This document shows positions 8,272 to 19,344 of a stretch of DNA of 64,000 nt, in pieces (position 1 is the first letter of the stretch; each line of letters begins with the position of its first letter). The DNA is from Halomonas sp. I5-271120 (lineage in GTDB: Bacteria; Pseudomonadota; Gammaproteobacteria; Pseudomonadales; Halomonadaceae), in the NCBI RefSeq assembly GCF_030553075.1, contig NZ_CP130701.1:1550001-1614000 (forward strand). Reading direction: 5' to 3'. Both the position numbers and the translations under genes were made by a program. The notes beneath the pieces are model-generated. The model did not search any database and was not told the DNA's origin. It was given only the letters and a program-made list of their open reading frames with translations.

Positions 8272-8284
8272 GATAACACTTATC
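8272..8284. promoter_or_regulatory. Possible LysR operator between fpr and the regulator
   Basis: A perfect dyad GATAA-CAC-TTATC in an AT-rich stretch, 35 bases before the LysR start. Its position suits autoregulation; a T-N11-A box covering it has not been defined. Confidence 0.4.
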
Positions 8285-8318
8285 TATAATGCCGATATTA
8301 ACTCAGCGGAGTGTGACC

Positions 8319-9245
8319 ATGCGCTATACCCTGCGCCAGCTCGAAGTCTTCGTCGCCGTCGCCCAGCACGAGAGCGTATCCCGCGCTGCCCGGGAGCTGG
8401 CGCTGTCCCAGTCGGCCGCCAGCACCGCGCTCTCCGAGCTCGAGCGCCAGTTCGACTGCCAGCTGCTCGACCGGATCGGCAAGCGGCTGAAGCTCAACGC
8501 CCTGGGCTTTCAACTGCTGCCCAAGGCTGTAGCGCTGCTCGACCGCGGCGAGGAAATCGAGGAACTGCTGCGCGGCCAGCGGGGCATCGGCTCGCTGGAC
8601 GTCGGCGCCACCCTGACCATCGGCAACTATCTAGCGACGCTTCTGATCAGCGACTTCCTCAAGGCACATCCGGACAGCCGGGTACGCCTGCAGGTGGGCA
8701 ACACCCGCAGCATCATCGAGCGGGTGGCCCAGCATGAGCTGGATCTGGGACTGATCGAGGGCGACTGCCAGAACGAGGCGCTAGTCATGCAGCCCTGGGT
8801 GGAGGATGAGCTGGTGGTGTTCTGTGCGCCCCATCATCCCCTGGCGGGAAGCGACGCGCTGGACATCGGTCATCTGCTGCGCGAGGACTGGATCATGCGC
8901 GAGCGAGGCTCGGGCACCCGCCTGACGCTTGAGCATGCGGCCCGCCATCGCCGCGGGCGCTTCAACATTCTGCTGGAGCTCGAGCACACCGAGGGCATCA
9001 AGCGGGCGGTGGAGTCAGGACTTGGCATCGGCTGCGTGTCGCGCCTGGCGCTGCGCGATGCCTTCAGGCGGGGCAGCCTGGTGGAACTTTCCACCCCCGA
9101 GCTCGACCTGCGCCGCCAGTTTTCCTTCATCTGGCACCGCCACAAGTACCTGACCACCGGCATGCGCGAATACCTGAAGCTGTGTCGACAGATGACGGCA
9201 GGCATCCAGCGCAGCGACGAAATTCCGCTGCCCCTGACGCCCTGA
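8319..9245 (+). CDS. finR: LysR-family regulator (FinR-like)
   Basis: A 308-residue LysR regulator. Residues 1-60 form the winged helix-turn-helix (TLRQLEVFVAVAQHESVSRA, then LSQSAASTALSELERQ), and residues 90-300 the periplasmic-binding-like effector domain. I start at the ATG at 8319, where GCGGAG lies about 9 bases upstream; an in-frame ATG at 8289 has none. Divergence from fpr and matching length point to FinR, the redox-responsive activator of fpr. That role is inferred from context. Confidence 0.82.
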   Translation: MRYTLRQLEVFVAVAQHESVSRAARELALSQSAASTALSELERQFDCQLLDRIGKRLKLNALGFQLLPKAVALLDRGEEIEELLRGQRGIGSLDVGATLTIGNYLATLLISDFLKAHPDSRVRLQVGNTRSIIERVAQHELDLGLIEGDCQNEALVMQPWVEDELVVFCAPHHPLAGSDALDIGHLLREDWIMRERGSGTRLTLEHAARHRRGRFNILLELEHTEGIKRAVESGLGIGCVSRLALRDAFRRGSLVELSTPELDLRRQFSFIWHRHKYLTTGMREYLKLCRQMTAGIQRSDEIPLPLTP

Positions 9246-9362
9246 GCCCCTGCAACCCGCCCCCGATCAGCGACGCGCTAATCGCCAGGGCATCACACGA
9301 CGCTCTGGCGATAGGGTCCCGTTCGAAGAGTAACAACCAGGTCTTAGACCGGCATGTCCGGG

Positions 9363-11468
9363 TCAGCCGCGCGTCACGCTCTCGGGCGAGGCCAGCGCCG
9401 GCCGTTCAGCGACCTCGCGCAAGGTGAAGCCAGAGACCACCTGACTCAGCCGGTCCGACTCGTTTTTCAACTGCTCGGCGGCCGTGGTCGATTCCTCGAC
9501 CAGGGCGGCGTTCTGCTGGGTCATGCGATCGAGCTCCGAGACCGCCACGTTGACCTGGCCGATGCCGTCGCTCTGCTCGCCAGTGGCGGCGGTGATCTCG
9601 CCCAGCACGTCGGCGACGCGTGCCACGCTTTGCACGATCTCTTCCATGGTCTCGCCGGCGACCCGCACCTGGGCAGCGCCCTCCTCGGTACGCACAGTGG
9701 AGGTCTCGATCAGGCCCTTGATCTGCTTGGCGGCATCGGCCGAGCGACTCGCCAGCTTTCGCACCTCGCCCGCCACCACCGCGAAGCCGCGGCCCTGTTC
9801 GCCGGCACGCGCCGCCTCCACCGAGGCGTTCAACGCCAGCAGGTTGGTCTGGAAGGCGATGCCGTCCATCACGTTGACGATCTCGCTGATCTGCGCCGAG
9901 GAGTCACGAATGCCCTGCATGGTGTCGACTACCTTGCTGACCGCTTCGCCGCCGCGGCGCGCGACCGCAGAGGCCGATTCGGCCAGGCCATTGGCCTGAC
10001 GCGAGGACTCGGCGGTGTGCTCGACGGTGCTGGTGATCTCCTCCATCGAGGCCGACGTCTGCTGCAGGCTGGAGGCAGTATTCTCGGTGCGCCGGGAGAG
10101 ATCCTGGCCGCCGTCAGCGATTTCGGTGGCGGCAATCCGCACCGATTCGCTGCTAGCGCGCACGTCGAGCAGGACATCGTTCATCTTGTCGACGAAGGCA
10201 TTGAACTGGGTGGCAAGCTCGGCGGTTTCATTGCGCCCCCGCACCGGTAAGCGAGCGGTCAGATCACCTTCGCCGGAAGCGATGTCACCCATTCTTGCCG
10301 CGAGCTGGCGAAGCGGCCGGGCGATGCTGCCGCCGACCAGGTAGCTGGCCAACAGACCCAGCAGGGCGATCACCAGTCCCATCAGGGCCATACCGATCAG
10401 ATCCGCCTGACGCTGCTCGGCGAGCTGGCCGCGCAGGTCGGTGAGTCCTGCCATCACCGCCTGCTCGGGCAGGCGAATCGACAGCACCCAGGTCTCATCG
10501 GTCCCGCCAATGGTGAAGGGCCAGGTCAGCTCGAAGCGCTCACGCTCGGCGTTATAGGCATATTGCTTGCCGCCTTGCTGAGCAGCATCGAGTTCACCGA
10601 CCAGGGTCTCGTCGAGCACTTCCTTTGCGGCCTGCCCAAGCTTGCTCGGATGGTCGGTAGTGCCAACCATCAGCCCTCGCGACGCCATCAGCGCCATGCT
10701 GCCAGCGCCGTCATACAGCTCGGCATTGGCCTTGACCAGCCAGTCCTGAATGAAGTCGACGCTCAGATCGACCCCGGCCACGCCGCGGAAGTCGCCATCG
10801 ACCATGACCGGCGCGTTGAAGGAGGTCACCAGGATGTTTTGGCCGTTGTAGTCATAATATTTAGGGTCGATGATGCACGTGTTTTCGGTCTCCCGAGGGC
10901 ACAGGTAGTACTCGCCATTGCGCAAGCCCTGGTTGTCGCGCTCTTCGTTTTCCATATCACCTAGCGGGAACACTTCGATCTTGCCCTCGCCGTTGCGATA
11001 CCACCAGGGCATGAAGCGCCCGCTGCCGTCATAGCCCTCATCGGTCTTGCCGGCGAAGACGGCATCGTTGCCAAAGGCATTCGGCTCCCAGCCGATGAAG
11101 GCATCCAGCAGGTCGGCGTTCTCGGCCACCAGGTTGCGCGTCAGGTTGGAGAGCTCGTGGCGGCCAAGGGTCAGGCGCGCCTGGCCGTCTTGGTCGCGCT
11201 GGCCCATCAGAGCGTTGGTGTCGGCCAGTTGCTCGGCCAGCAGCAGTGCCTGCTCGAGCCGGCGCTGGATATCCTGACTGCGGGCTTCGGCCAGCGCCTG
11301 CAGACGTTCACGGGCGCTGTCACGCAACAGCTCGCTGGTGCGCGCTTCGACTAGGGCCTGCGAGCGGGAGTTGGCCAGCATGGCATAGCTCACCAAGGCG
11401 GCGACCACGATCAGGATACAGGCCCCCACCAGCAGGGTGACGAAGGACCGCAAGGACTTGAAATGCAT
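9363..11468 (-). CDS. Methyl-accepting chemotaxis protein A (Cache sensor)
   Basis: A 701-residue chemoreceptor. It has an N-terminal membrane helix (about 10-32), a long periplasmic double-Cache domain to about 335 (motifs [13 protein letters not shown] and [17 protein letters not shown]), a second membrane helix near 355-375, HAMP, and the methyl-accepting signalling domain. The hairpin tip is [20 protein letters not shown]. The start is at 11468, preceded by GAGAG; the frame extends further only through a TTG. It is the third of three receptors in a row, with 42 bases to the gene before it, so it may be read through from that gene. The ligand is unknown; its sensor is unlike those of its neighbours. 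Confidence 0.93.
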   Translation of the reverse strand: MHFKSLRSFVTLLVGACILIVVAALVSYAMLANSRSQALVEARTSELLRDSARERLQALAEARSQDIQRRLEQALLLAEQLADTNALMGQRDQDGQARLTLGRHELSNLTRNLVAENADLLDAFIGWEPNAFGNDAVFAGKTDEGYDGSGRFMPWWYRNGEGKIEVFPLGDMENEERDNQGLRNGEYYLCPRETENTCIIDPKYYDYNGQNILVTSFNAPVMVDGDFRGVAGVDLSVDFIQDWLVKANAELYDGAGSMALMASRGLMVGTTDHPSKLGQAAKEVLDETLVGELDAAQQGGKQYAYNAERERFELTWPFTIGGTDETWVLSIRLPEQAVMAGLTDLRGQLAEQRQADLIGMALMGLVIALLGLLASYLVGGSIARPLRQLAARMGDIASGEGDLTARLPVRGRNETAELATQFNAFVDKMNDVLLDVRASSESVRIAATEIADGGQDLSRRTENTASSLQQTSASMEEITSTVEHTAESSRQANGLAESASAVARRGGEAVSKVVDTMQGIRDSSAQISEIVNVMDGIAFQTNLLALNASVEAARAGEQGRGFAVVAGEVRKLASRSADAAKQIKGLIETSTVRTEEGAAQVRVAGETMEEIVQSVARVADVLGEITAATGEQSDGIGQVNVAVSELDRMTQQNAALVEESTTAAEQLKNESDRLSQVVSGFTLREVAERPALASPESVTRG

Positions 11469-11510
11469 CAGTGTTTCTCTCTTCAAGGGAAAAGGCAGCG
11501 GTTCAACGCA

Positions 11511-13358
11511 TCAGGCTAACCGCGGCATGGCCTGACGGCTGTCGGCCTGGGCCTGCTCGCTCAGGGTGAAGCCGGCTACCGCCTCGGTGAGGCGGTCCGC
11601 CTGGTCCTTCAACTGCTCGGCGGCGGTGGTCGATTCCTCGACCAGGGCGGCGTTCTGCTGGGTCATGCGATCAAGCTCCGACACCGCCACGTTGACCTGG
11701 CCGATGCCGTCGCTCTGCTCGCCGGTGGCGGCGGTGATCTCGCCCAGCACATCGGTGACCCGAGCCACACTTTGCACGATCTCCTCCATGGTCTCGCCGG
11801 CGACCCGCACCTGGGCAGCGCCCTCTTCGGTGCGGGCGCTGGAGGTATCGATCAGGCCCTTGATCTGCTTGGCGGCATCAGCGCTACGCCCGGCCAGCTG
11901 GCGTACTTCGCCGGCCACCACCGCGAAACCGCGACCATCTTCGCCTGCTCTGGCGGCCTCGACCGAGGCGTTCAGCGCCAGCAGGTTGGTCTGGAAGGCG
12001 ATGCCGTCCATCAGCGTGACAATCTCGCTGATCTGCGCCGAGGAATCGCGAATGCCCTGCATGGTGTCGACTACCTTGCCGACCGCTTCGCCGCCGCGGC
12101 GAGCGACCACGGACGCCGATTCGGCCAGGCCATTGGCCTGACGCGAGGACTCGGCGGTGTGTTCGACGGTGCTGGTGATCTCTTCCATCGAGGCCGAAGT
12201 CTGTTGCAGGCTCGAGGCCGCATTCTCGGTACGCCGCGAGAGATCCTGACCGCCGGTCGAGATTTCGGTGGCGGCGACCCGCACCGATTCGCTGCTCTGG
12301 CGGATGGTCACCATCACCGCCTCCATCTTGCCGACGAAGCGGTTGAAGGCAGCGGCGATCTGCGCCGCTTCATCGCGGCCCTGCTCCGGCAGGCGCCGGG
12401 TCAGGTCGCCCTCGCCGCTGGCAATGTCCTCAAGGGCATCCCGGGCACGCTCCAGGCCGGCGAGAGTGCGCTTGAGCCACAGGCTGAGCAGCAGGGCCGT
12501 GACGGCGATGATAATCACCAGCGTGATCAACGAGGACTCGAGAATGGCGCGCAGGCCGGCGGTGGCCTCATCCTCATCCAACACCACCCCGAGTTCCCAG
12601 TCAGTGCCGTCAATCGGCGCAACGGCGAGTCGCTTGGCCCTATCGTCGACGCGAAGAGGCTCCCAGGTGGCGTCCTGGCGCCCCAGCCGCGCGATGAACT
12701 CTGGGGTCAGACCATCACTGACCACCGTCAGCGGCTGCTGGGTCAGCTCAGCGTCGGGGTGGGCGATCAGCGTCTCACCATCGACGCTCAGGAAGGCGAA
12801 ACTCGACGGCGTCGGATGGATCGCCGCCACTTCGGCGATCAAGTCATCGATCACCACGTCGCCGCCGATGACCCCGGCAAGGCGACCGTCTTTGTGGACC
12901 GGGGTGGCGAAAGACACCACCTGCTGACCGCTGACCGCATCGACGAAGGGACGCGAAATGATGGTCTCGCCCCGCTCGACGGCATCGCGATACCAACCGC
13001 GAGTGGTCGAATCGAAATCGCCGGGGGCATCCCAGCCGTCAGAGGTCATGATGCTGCCGTCGGGGCGGCCGATATAGGCGGATAGAAAGCCGCCGGACTC
13101 CGCCAACTGGATCAGGGCAGTACGCGGGTCATCGCCCATCACCGGGTCACGGGCGGCTTCCATCATGTCGGCACGAGCACTGGTCCATTCCTCGATGGCC
13201 CGGGCATTACCATTGGCCACCGCATCGAGCTGTTGGCCGATCTGCTCTTCGTTGTGAGTCTGCACGGTCAAATAGCTGACCGAAACGTTGATGACCAGAG
13301 CCAGAGCGACCACCACCAAGGTGACCACCAGGATGCGCAGGCGAAGGGACGACAGCAT
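11511..13358 (-). CDS. Methyl-accepting chemotaxis protein B (dCache sensor)
   Basis: A 615-residue chemoreceptor: TM1 about 8-30, double-Cache domain about 35-270, TM2 near 278-300, HAMP, then the signalling domain ending about residue 600. The sensor has FDSTTRGWYRDA where amino-acid-binding dCache domains have Y-x4-R-x-WY, so the leading Tyr is Phe; the Arg, Trp and Tyr are kept, and GDVVIDDL supplies the later Asp. From TM2 onward it is almost identical to receptor C. A sigma-28 promoter lies 70-96 bases upstream. It likely senses amino acids or related ligands, perhaps with altered specificity. Confidence 0.94.
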   Translation of the reverse strand: MLSSLRLRILVVTLVVVALALVINVSVSYLTVQTHNEEQIGQQLDAVANGNARAIEEWTSARADMMEAARDPVMGDDPRTALIQLAESGGFLSAYIGRPDGSIMTSDGWDAPGDFDSTTRGWYRDAVERGETIISRPFVDAVSGQQVVSFATPVHKDGRLAGVIGGDVVIDDLIAEVAAIHPTPSSFAFLSVDGETLIAHPDAELTQQPLTVVSDGLTPEFIARLGRQDATWEPLRVDDRAKRLAVAPIDGTDWELGVVLDEDEATAGLRAILESSLITLVIIIAVTALLLSLWLKRTLAGLERARDALEDIASGEGDLTRRLPEQGRDEAAQIAAAFNRFVGKMEAVMVTIRQSSESVRVAATEISTGGQDLSRRTENAASSLQQTSASMEEITSTVEHTAESSRQANGLAESASVVARRGGEAVGKVVDTMQGIRDSSAQISEIVTLMDGIAFQTNLLALNASVEAARAGEDGRGFAVVAGEVRQLAGRSADAAKQIKGLIDTSSARTEEGAAQVRVAGETMEEIVQSVARVTDVLGEITAATGEQSDGIGQVNVAVSELDRMTQQNAALVEESTTAAEQLKDQADRLTEAVAGFTLSEQAQADSRQAMPRLA

Positions 13359-13427
13359 TAAATAAGTCTCACTATTCAGAAAAAGGCGGGCGAAGGCAGG
13401 CCTCTATGACATGCCGTTAGCAGCCAC

Positions 13428-13454
13428 CTATCGGCATCAACGGACACGACTTTA
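13428..13454 (-). promoter_or_regulatory. Sigma-28 (FliA) promoter of receptor B
   Basis: Read leftward, TAAAGTCG, 11 bases, then GCCGATAG. The flagellar sigma factor consensus is TAAAGTTT-N11-GCCGATAA, so spacing and both boxes match. The surrounding 13359-13639 holds no gene. Confidence 0.8.
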
Positions 13455-13639
13455 GGTGCAGCCCGCACGCCAGGCTCATGAGGGTTCGTGACGAAGTGAA
13501 CACACGCCGACCGAGGTCACGGGATTGAAGGGACAAAGGCGGGTAGGAGGCGATAACGTGCACTGCCCCGGCCATGGCTGGCCGAGGCAGTGAACTCCTC
13601 AATATTCGAGAGGGGAAAGAGCAAAGTCGCGCCCAGGGG

Positions 13640-15532
13640 TCAGGCGTAGTCGAGGCTAGCGCGGCGCGGCGCCTCTCCACCGGCATTGTCGAGCTGAGGC
13701 AGGGCCCCGCGCTGTTCTGCCTGGGCCTGCTCGCTCAGGGTGAAGCCGGCTACCGCCTCGGTGAGGCGGTCCGCCTGGTCCTTCAACTGCTCGGCGGCGG
13801 TGGTCGACTCCTCGACCAGGGCGGCGTTCTGCTGGGTCATGCGATCAAGCTCCGACACCGCCACGTTGACCTGGCCGATGCCGTCGCTCTGTTCGCCGGT
13901 GGCGGCGGTGATCTCGCCCAGCACGTCGGTGACCCGTGTCACACTTTGCACGATCTCCTCCATGGTCTCGCCGGCGGCCCGCACCTGGGCAGCACCCTCT
14001 TCGGTGCGAGCGCTGGAGGTGTCGATCAGGCCCTTGATCTGCTTGGCGGCATCAGCACTGCGCCCGGCCAGCTGGCGTACTTCGCCAGCCACCACCGCGA
14101 AACCGCGGCCCTGTTCGCCGGCACGCGCGGCCTCCACCGAGGCGTTCAGCGCCAGCAGGTTGGTCTGGAAGGCGATGCCGTCCATCACGCTTACGATCTC
14201 GCTGATCTGCGCCGAGGAATCCCGAATGCCCTGCATGGTATCGACTACCTTGCCGACCGCTTCGCCGCCGCGGCGAGCGACCACGGACGCCGATTCGGCC
14301 AGGCCATTGGCCTGACGCGAGGATTCGGCGGTGTGTTCGACGGTGCTGGTGATCTCTTCCATCGAGGCCGAGGTCTGTTGCAGGCTCGAGGCCGCATTCT
14401 CGGTACGCCGCGAGAGATCCTGACCGCCGGTCGAGATCTCGGTGGCAGCGACCCGCACCGATTCGCTGCTCTGACGGATGGTCACCATCACTGCCTCCAT
14501 CTTGCCGACGAAGCGGTTGAAGGCGGCGGCGATCTGCGCCACTTCATCGCGACCCTGCTCCGGCAGGCGCCGGGTCAGGTCGCCCTCGCCGCTGGCAATG
14601 TCCTCAAGGGCATCCCGAGCACGCTCCAGGCCGGCGAGAGTCCGCTTGAGCCACAGGCCGAGCAACAGGGCAGTGACGGCGATGATAATCACCAGCGTAA
14701 TCAACGAGGACTCGAGAATGGCGCGCAGGCCGGCGGTGGCCTCATCCTCGTCCAACACCACCCCGAGCTCCCAGTCGCTGCCGGCGATAGGAGTCACGGA
14801 CAGCCGCTTGCCGGCACCGTCGATGGCGAAATGCTTCCAGTTATCCTCGGTATTGCCCAGACGCGAGATAGTGGACGGCGTCAGTTGCTCGCTAAGTCGG
14901 GTCAGAGGCTTGAGGGTCAGATCGGCATTGGGATGGGCTATCAGCGTCTCGCCGCCGCTGCTCAAGAAGGCAAAGCTTGATGGCGTCGGCTGGATACCAT
15001 TGACCTGGGCGATCAGCTTGTCGATCACCACATCACCACCGATCACGCCATACAAGCGCCCGCCACGCTCGACCGGTGTGGCGAAGGTGACCACCATCCG
15101 GCTGCTGTTGGCATCCACATAGGGCATCGAAACGATGGTCTTGTCCTGCTCGGTAGCCGAGAGATACCAGCCGCGCTGTCGCGGATCGTAATCGTCTGGC
15201 GGCACCCAGCCATCTGAGGTGGTCAGAGAGCCATCCGGCTTGCCGAGATAGGTCGACAGGAAACCACCGGACTCGGCCAGCTGGACCAGCGCCGGCACGG
15301 GGGTATCACCCTTGACCGGCTCACGGGCCGCTTCGACCATACTGGTGCGAGCGGCGATCCACTCTTCGATCGCCATGGCATTGCCGGTAGCAATGGATCC
15401 CAGCTGATCGGCAACCTGCTGTTGATCATGAGACTTGACGGTCAGGTAACTGACGGTCGCATTGATCACCAGTGCCAAAGCGATGACCGCCAGGGTGATG
15501 ATCAGTATGCGCTTGCGCAAGGAGGAAAACAT
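13640..15532 (-). CDS. Methyl-accepting chemotaxis protein C (amino-acid-type dCache sensor)
   Basis: A 630-residue chemoreceptor with the same layout as receptor B. The sensor carries [13 protein letters not shown] followed by MPYVDA, matching the amino-acid-binding dCache pattern Y-x4-R-x-WY with a downstream Tyr-x-Asp. L-amino acids are therefore the likely ligands. The signalling half is nearly identical to B and, from the post-HAMP region on, very similar to A. The C-terminal tail differs and has no NWETF-type methyltransferase tether. A sigma-28 promoter and a 5' leader hairpin (15573-15598) precede it. Confidence 0.94.
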   Translation of the reverse strand: MFSSLRKRILIITLAVIALALVINATVSYLTVKSHDQQQVADQLGSIATGNAMAIEEWIAARTSMVEAAREPVKGDTPVPALVQLAESGGFLSTYLGKPDGSLTTSDGWVPPDDYDPRQRGWYLSATEQDKTIVSMPYVDANSSRMVVTFATPVERGGRLYGVIGGDVVIDKLIAQVNGIQPTPSSFAFLSSGGETLIAHPNADLTLKPLTRLSEQLTPSTISRLGNTEDNWKHFAIDGAGKRLSVTPIAGSDWELGVVLDEDEATAGLRAILESSLITLVIIIAVTALLLGLWLKRTLAGLERARDALEDIASGEGDLTRRLPEQGRDEVAQIAAAFNRFVGKMEAVMVTIRQSSESVRVAATEISTGGQDLSRRTENAASSLQQTSASMEEITSTVEHTAESSRQANGLAESASVVARRGGEAVGKVVDTMQGIRDSSAQISEIVSVMDGIAFQTNLLALNASVEAARAGEQGRGFAVVAGEVRQLAGRSADAAKQIKGLIDTSSARTEEGAAQVRAAGETMEEIVQSVTRVTDVLGEITAATGEQSDGIGQVNVAVSELDRMTQQNAALVEESTTAAEQLKDQADRLTEAVAGFTLSEQAQAEQRGALPQLDNAGGEAPRRASLDYA

Positions 15533-15608
15533 GGGGCGCCCTTAATGAGTAAAACATTGTGTTGTTCGACGACAAACATCTGACTTGAAAGATGTTTGAT
15601 ACGACGTC

Positions 15609-15635
15609 CTATCGGCGAGGGCACCCATTTCTTGA
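15609..15635 (-). promoter_or_regulatory. Sigma-28 (FliA) promoter of receptor C
   Basis: Read leftward, TCAAGAAA, 11 bases, then GCCGATAG. The -10 box and spacing fit FliA; the -35 keeps the CAAG core. The predicted start lies just ahead of a 9-bp leader hairpin CAAACATCT/AGATGTTTG at 15573-15598. Confidence 0.7.
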
Positions 15636-15687
15636 GCCGCCGATAGGTCATGCTGCCTGCGCTGAGCGTTGCCTGTGCCGAGCGTTG

Positions 15688-16116
15688 CTAGCGCATATCG
15701 CTGACTGCCTCCTGAATGGTCTCGAGACTGGCCTTCGACAGATCCTTGGCCAGGCTGTGAATCACCCGATGTGCGGTCGGACCATCGAGCTTGTCGCGCA
15801 GCTGGCCGAGAAAGCGTGGCGGGGCCACCAGGATCAATTTGTCGAGATCGTTCTCGATTCGCGCCCGGTATAGGCGTTCGGCGACTTCCTTGGCGAAGCG
15901 CTCGGCGTGGTGCTGGGTCGCCACATCCTCGCCTCCCGAGGCACTAGCAGCTGTCGTCGACGACTGGTGAACGTCTCCTCCGTTGTCGGTGACAAGGTCC
16001 CCCTCATGCAGACGCCCCTCGGCATGTAGCAAGCTGTCGTGCTCGACCAGCGTGAGGGCATCCCGGGTAAAGACACGCGCCCGGGCGGCGTCAGCGACCA
16101 GAATATAGGTTGTCAT
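15688..16116 (-). CDS. Host-attachment-family protein (eRF1-like fold)
   Basis: A 142-residue soluble protein of the family first described as required for attachment to host cells, now grouped with bacterial eRF1-like domains. The N-terminus YILVADAARARVF and the C-terminal part (KLILVAPPRFLGQLRDKLDG) are the recognisable blocks. A low-complexity Ser/Ala/Gly/Asp segment sits in the middle. It has no signal peptide or membrane segment, so it acts in the cytoplasm. The function in free-living bacteria is not established. It stands alone between receptor C and a divergent orphan gene. Confidence 0.8.
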   Translation of the reverse strand: MTTYILVADAARARVFTRDALTLVEHDSLLHAEGRLHEGDLVTDNGGDVHQSSTTAASASGGEDVATQHHAERFAKEVAERLYRARIENDLDKLILVAPPRFLGQLRDKLDGPTAHRVIHSLAKDLSKASLETIQEAVSDMR

Positions 16117-16334
16117 AGCAGTTCCTCGGTTGAGTGAAACGCATCACTCCAGCACCTGCGTTCCTATACTGGAGATTGGCAAGCACCCGAGAGGGCGTCA
16201 ACTGCGTGTCGTCGCCCAGCGGCGACAGGATGCGCACCGAGGGCGCTGTGCTAAAATCCCCGCCGCCAGGAAGGCACCCTGACCCGTAAATGCGGTCAGG
16301 CCCCGCCCCACTTTCGTCACTGGAGACGCTCTCG

Positions 16335-16859
16335 ATGCGCAATCTGTTGCTGATGCGCCGCCCCATGCCGCGCGGCCTGCTGGTCTTGCTACACCTGCTG
16401 AGCCAGCTCGGGATGCTAGCGACCGGCGGGCTCTGGACGCGCGAGGCACTGGCGCCGCTTGCCACCACGCCGCTGTCGGGCCAATGGCCGACGCTGGCGC
16501 TGGGCGTTGGCGCGACCCTGGCCGCCTGCCTGCTGGTGCGCATGCTGTTCGAACTGCTGATGACGCCCCACCATGTGCAGGCCATGATCGCCCTCCAGCA
16601 ACTGCCTTTCACGCGCTCCACTCGCCGACGCCCGGCGGTCCACGACGAGGACGACAGCTGGGCAGGCGAGGCGCGCCAGGTCAATCCTACCGCTGCCATG
16701 CCCGTACCCTCACAGCCCGAACCGTTCTCCGCCGCCCCCGAAGCTGCGGCTGCCGCACAGCCAGTAGCCGGCACGCCGTGGCCCCGTGAACCGCAGCTCG
16801 ACCTCGCCGCGGCCCCCTGGATAGACAGCTACGCGCCCCCGGCCGGGCCGCGCTTATAG
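16335..16859 (+). CDS. Unrecognised small membrane protein
   Basis: A 174-residue protein I do not recognise. It has a basic N-terminus (MRNLLLMRRPMPR) and two hydrophobic helices at about 14-35 and 50-75, then a soluble tail rich in Pro, Ala and Glu with no visible domain. The start at 16335 is supported by GGAG nine bases upstream; the frame could extend to 16290. The codon usage and GC content resemble the neighbours, so it is probably a real, lineage-specific gene. The topology suggests both ends in the cytoplasm. Confidence 0.65.
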   Translation: MRNLLLMRRPMPRGLLVLLHLLSQLGMLATGGLWTREALAPLATTPLSGQWPTLALGVGATLAACLLVRMLFELLMTPHHVQAMIALQQLPFTRSTRRRPAVHDEDDSWAGEARQVNPTAAMPVPSQPEPFSAAPEAAAAAQPVAGTPWPREPQLDLAAAPWIDSYAPPAGPRL

Positions 16860-16946
16860 GTAGTAGGAAAGTCGCCGAGGCATCACCATCAAACGGGCAC
16901 GCTCACCCGTGGCTGGACGGCCATGGGAGCAGGATGTCCCCATGGG

Positions 16947-17357
16947 TCACGAGCCACTGGTGGACTCGCGGGGGGCGGACGGAATCCAGGCAATCATGTC
17001 GACCTCAACGTCGGCGCCACCGGCCAGGCCAGTCACCCCAATGCACGTCCGCGTGGGCAGGGGCGCAGGAAAGTAGCTGGCGTAGACCGCGTTGACCTCT
17101 TCGAAGTGCCCCATGTTGGTGATAAACACCCGTGACTGAACCACATATTCGAAGTCACTGCCCACGGCGTCGAGAATGATCGCCAGGTTTTGCATCACGC
17201 GATGGGTCTGCTCGGTAAAGGTGCCGAGCAGCATCTCGTTCGTTTCCGGGACCGTCGGCATCTGCCCCGTGATGAAGACCAGATCACCGACCCGACAGGC
17301 ATGGGAAAAGGGCGCGATCGGCTGGGGCGCACGATCGATGTAAAGCTTTTCAATCAT
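16947..17357 (-). CDS. RidA/YjgF family enamine/imine deaminase
   Basis: A 136-residue RidA-family protein, which hydrolyses reactive 2-aminoacrylate-type enamines released by PLP enzymes. Typical blocks are APFSHACRVGDLVFITGQMP, VQSRVFITNM and PTRTCIGVTGLAGGADVEVDMIAW. The Arg of PTRTCIGV is the usual substrate carboxylate ligand. I chose the ATG at 17357, which has GGGAG eight bases upstream. It lies directly after aapP in the same direction, 50 bases away, so it may be co-transcribed with the amino-acid transporter and serve imported amino-acid catabolism. Confidence 0.85.
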   Translation of the reverse strand: MIEKLYIDRAPQPIAPFSHACRVGDLVFITGQMPTVPETNEMLLGTFTEQTHRVMQNLAIILDAVGSDFEYVVQSRVFITNMGHFEEVNAVYASYFPAPLPTRTCIGVTGLAGGADVEVDMIAWIPSAPRESTSGS

Positions 17358-17407
17358 CAAGGAAGCTCCCATGGCACAGCCGGCATGCCGGCTGTGCATG
17401 ATGCGAC

Positions 17408-18172
<765 letters not shown>

Positions 18173-18240
18173 ACCGATATCCTTGTTCTTGTGGGCGACC
18201 GCCCGCCGAACAGACGGTCGCCGGCTGCGCCTGTGCGCGT

Positions 18241-19344
18241 CTAGTGGCCGGTGTGCAGCTTGCGTTCCAGGTACTGGCTGTAGCGGGACATGCCGAAGCA
18301 GAAGATCCAGAACACAAACGCAACGAAGACATAACCTTCAATCGAGAAGCCCAACCAATCGGCGTCGGCGAGTGCCGCCTGCACGATCGCCAGCAGGTCG
18401 AACAGGCCGATGATCAGCACCAGCGAGGTATCCTTGAACAGGGCGATGAAAGTATTGACGATGCCGGGGATCATCATCTTCAGCGCCTGGGGCAGCACGA
18501 TCAGGCCCATGCGCTTCCAGTAGCCCATACCCAGCGCCGCAGCCGCTTCTTCCTGGCCCCTGGGAATCGCCTGCAGACCACCCCGCACCACCTCTGCCAT
18601 GTAGGCACTCTGGAACAGGGTGATGCCGATCAGCGCCCGCACCAGCTTGTCCATGTCCACCTCGGTGGGTACGAACAGCGGCAGCATCACCGAGGCCATG
18701 AATAGCACCGTGATCAAGGGCACGCCGCGCCAGAACTCGATGAACACCACCGAGATACTCTTCACGATCGGCATCTTCGACTGGCGCCCCAGCGCCAGCA
18801 CGACGCCGATCGGCAGCGCCGCAACGATCCCCACTACCGCCAGCACCAGGGTCAGCATCAGGCCACCCCAGCGATGCGTCGGCACCGCCGGCATGCCGAA
18901 CGAGCCGCCGTGCAGCAGGTAGAAGGCCACGACCGGGAAGACCACCAGAGTCACCACCGCGGCCAGCTTCTTGGCCGGCAGGCGGGGCAGTGCCAGCCAG
19001 CCAATCAGCAGAGCAAACAGCACAAAGGTGAGATTGACCCGCCAGCGCAGTTCACTGGGATAGAAACCGTAGATGAACTGCTCGAAGCGAGCCGAGATGA
19101 ACACCCAGCAGGCACCGCCGGAGTTGCAGGCCTCGCGGCTGGTGCCGAGCCAGTCGGCATTGATGATGGCCCACTGGATCAGCGGCGTGAGCCCCGCGAT
19201 CAGCGCCCAGATCGCCAGCAGCGAGAACACGCTGTTGATGGGCCCCTGAAAGAGGTTGCTGCGCAGCCAGGCGATGGGGCCCACGCCGCGTTTGGGAGCG
19301 GGGCGGGCATCCACCGGCGTCGTATTTAAGGTCAGTTTGCTCAC
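18241..19344 (-). CDS. aapM: General L-amino-acid ABC transporter permease AapM
   Basis: A 367-residue inner-membrane permease. After a long N-terminal region with a periplasmic loop ([20 protein letters not shown]), the permease core holds the EAA loop ([24 protein letters not shown]) that docks with AapP. The start codon follows the last base of the aapQ stop codon directly, so translation is coupled. Length and the N-terminal extension are typical of AapM. Confidence 0.94.
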   Translation of the reverse strand: MSKLTLNTTPVDARPAPKRGVGPIAWLRSNLFQGPINSVFSLLAIWALIAGLTPLIQWAIINADWLGTSREACNSGGACWVFISARFEQFIYGFYPSELRWRVNLTFVLFALLIGWLALPRLPAKKLAAVVTLVVFPVVAFYLLHGGSFGMPAVPTHRWGGLMLTLVLAVVGIVAALPIGVVLALGRQSKMPIVKSISVVFIEFWRGVPLITVLFMASVMLPLFVPTEVDMDKLVRALIGITLFQSAYMAEVVRGGLQAIPRGQEEAAAALGMGYWKRMGLIVLPQALKMMIPGIVNTFIALFKDTSLVLIIGLFDLLAIVQAALADADWLGFSIEGYVFVAFVFWIFCFGMSRYSQYLERKLHTGH

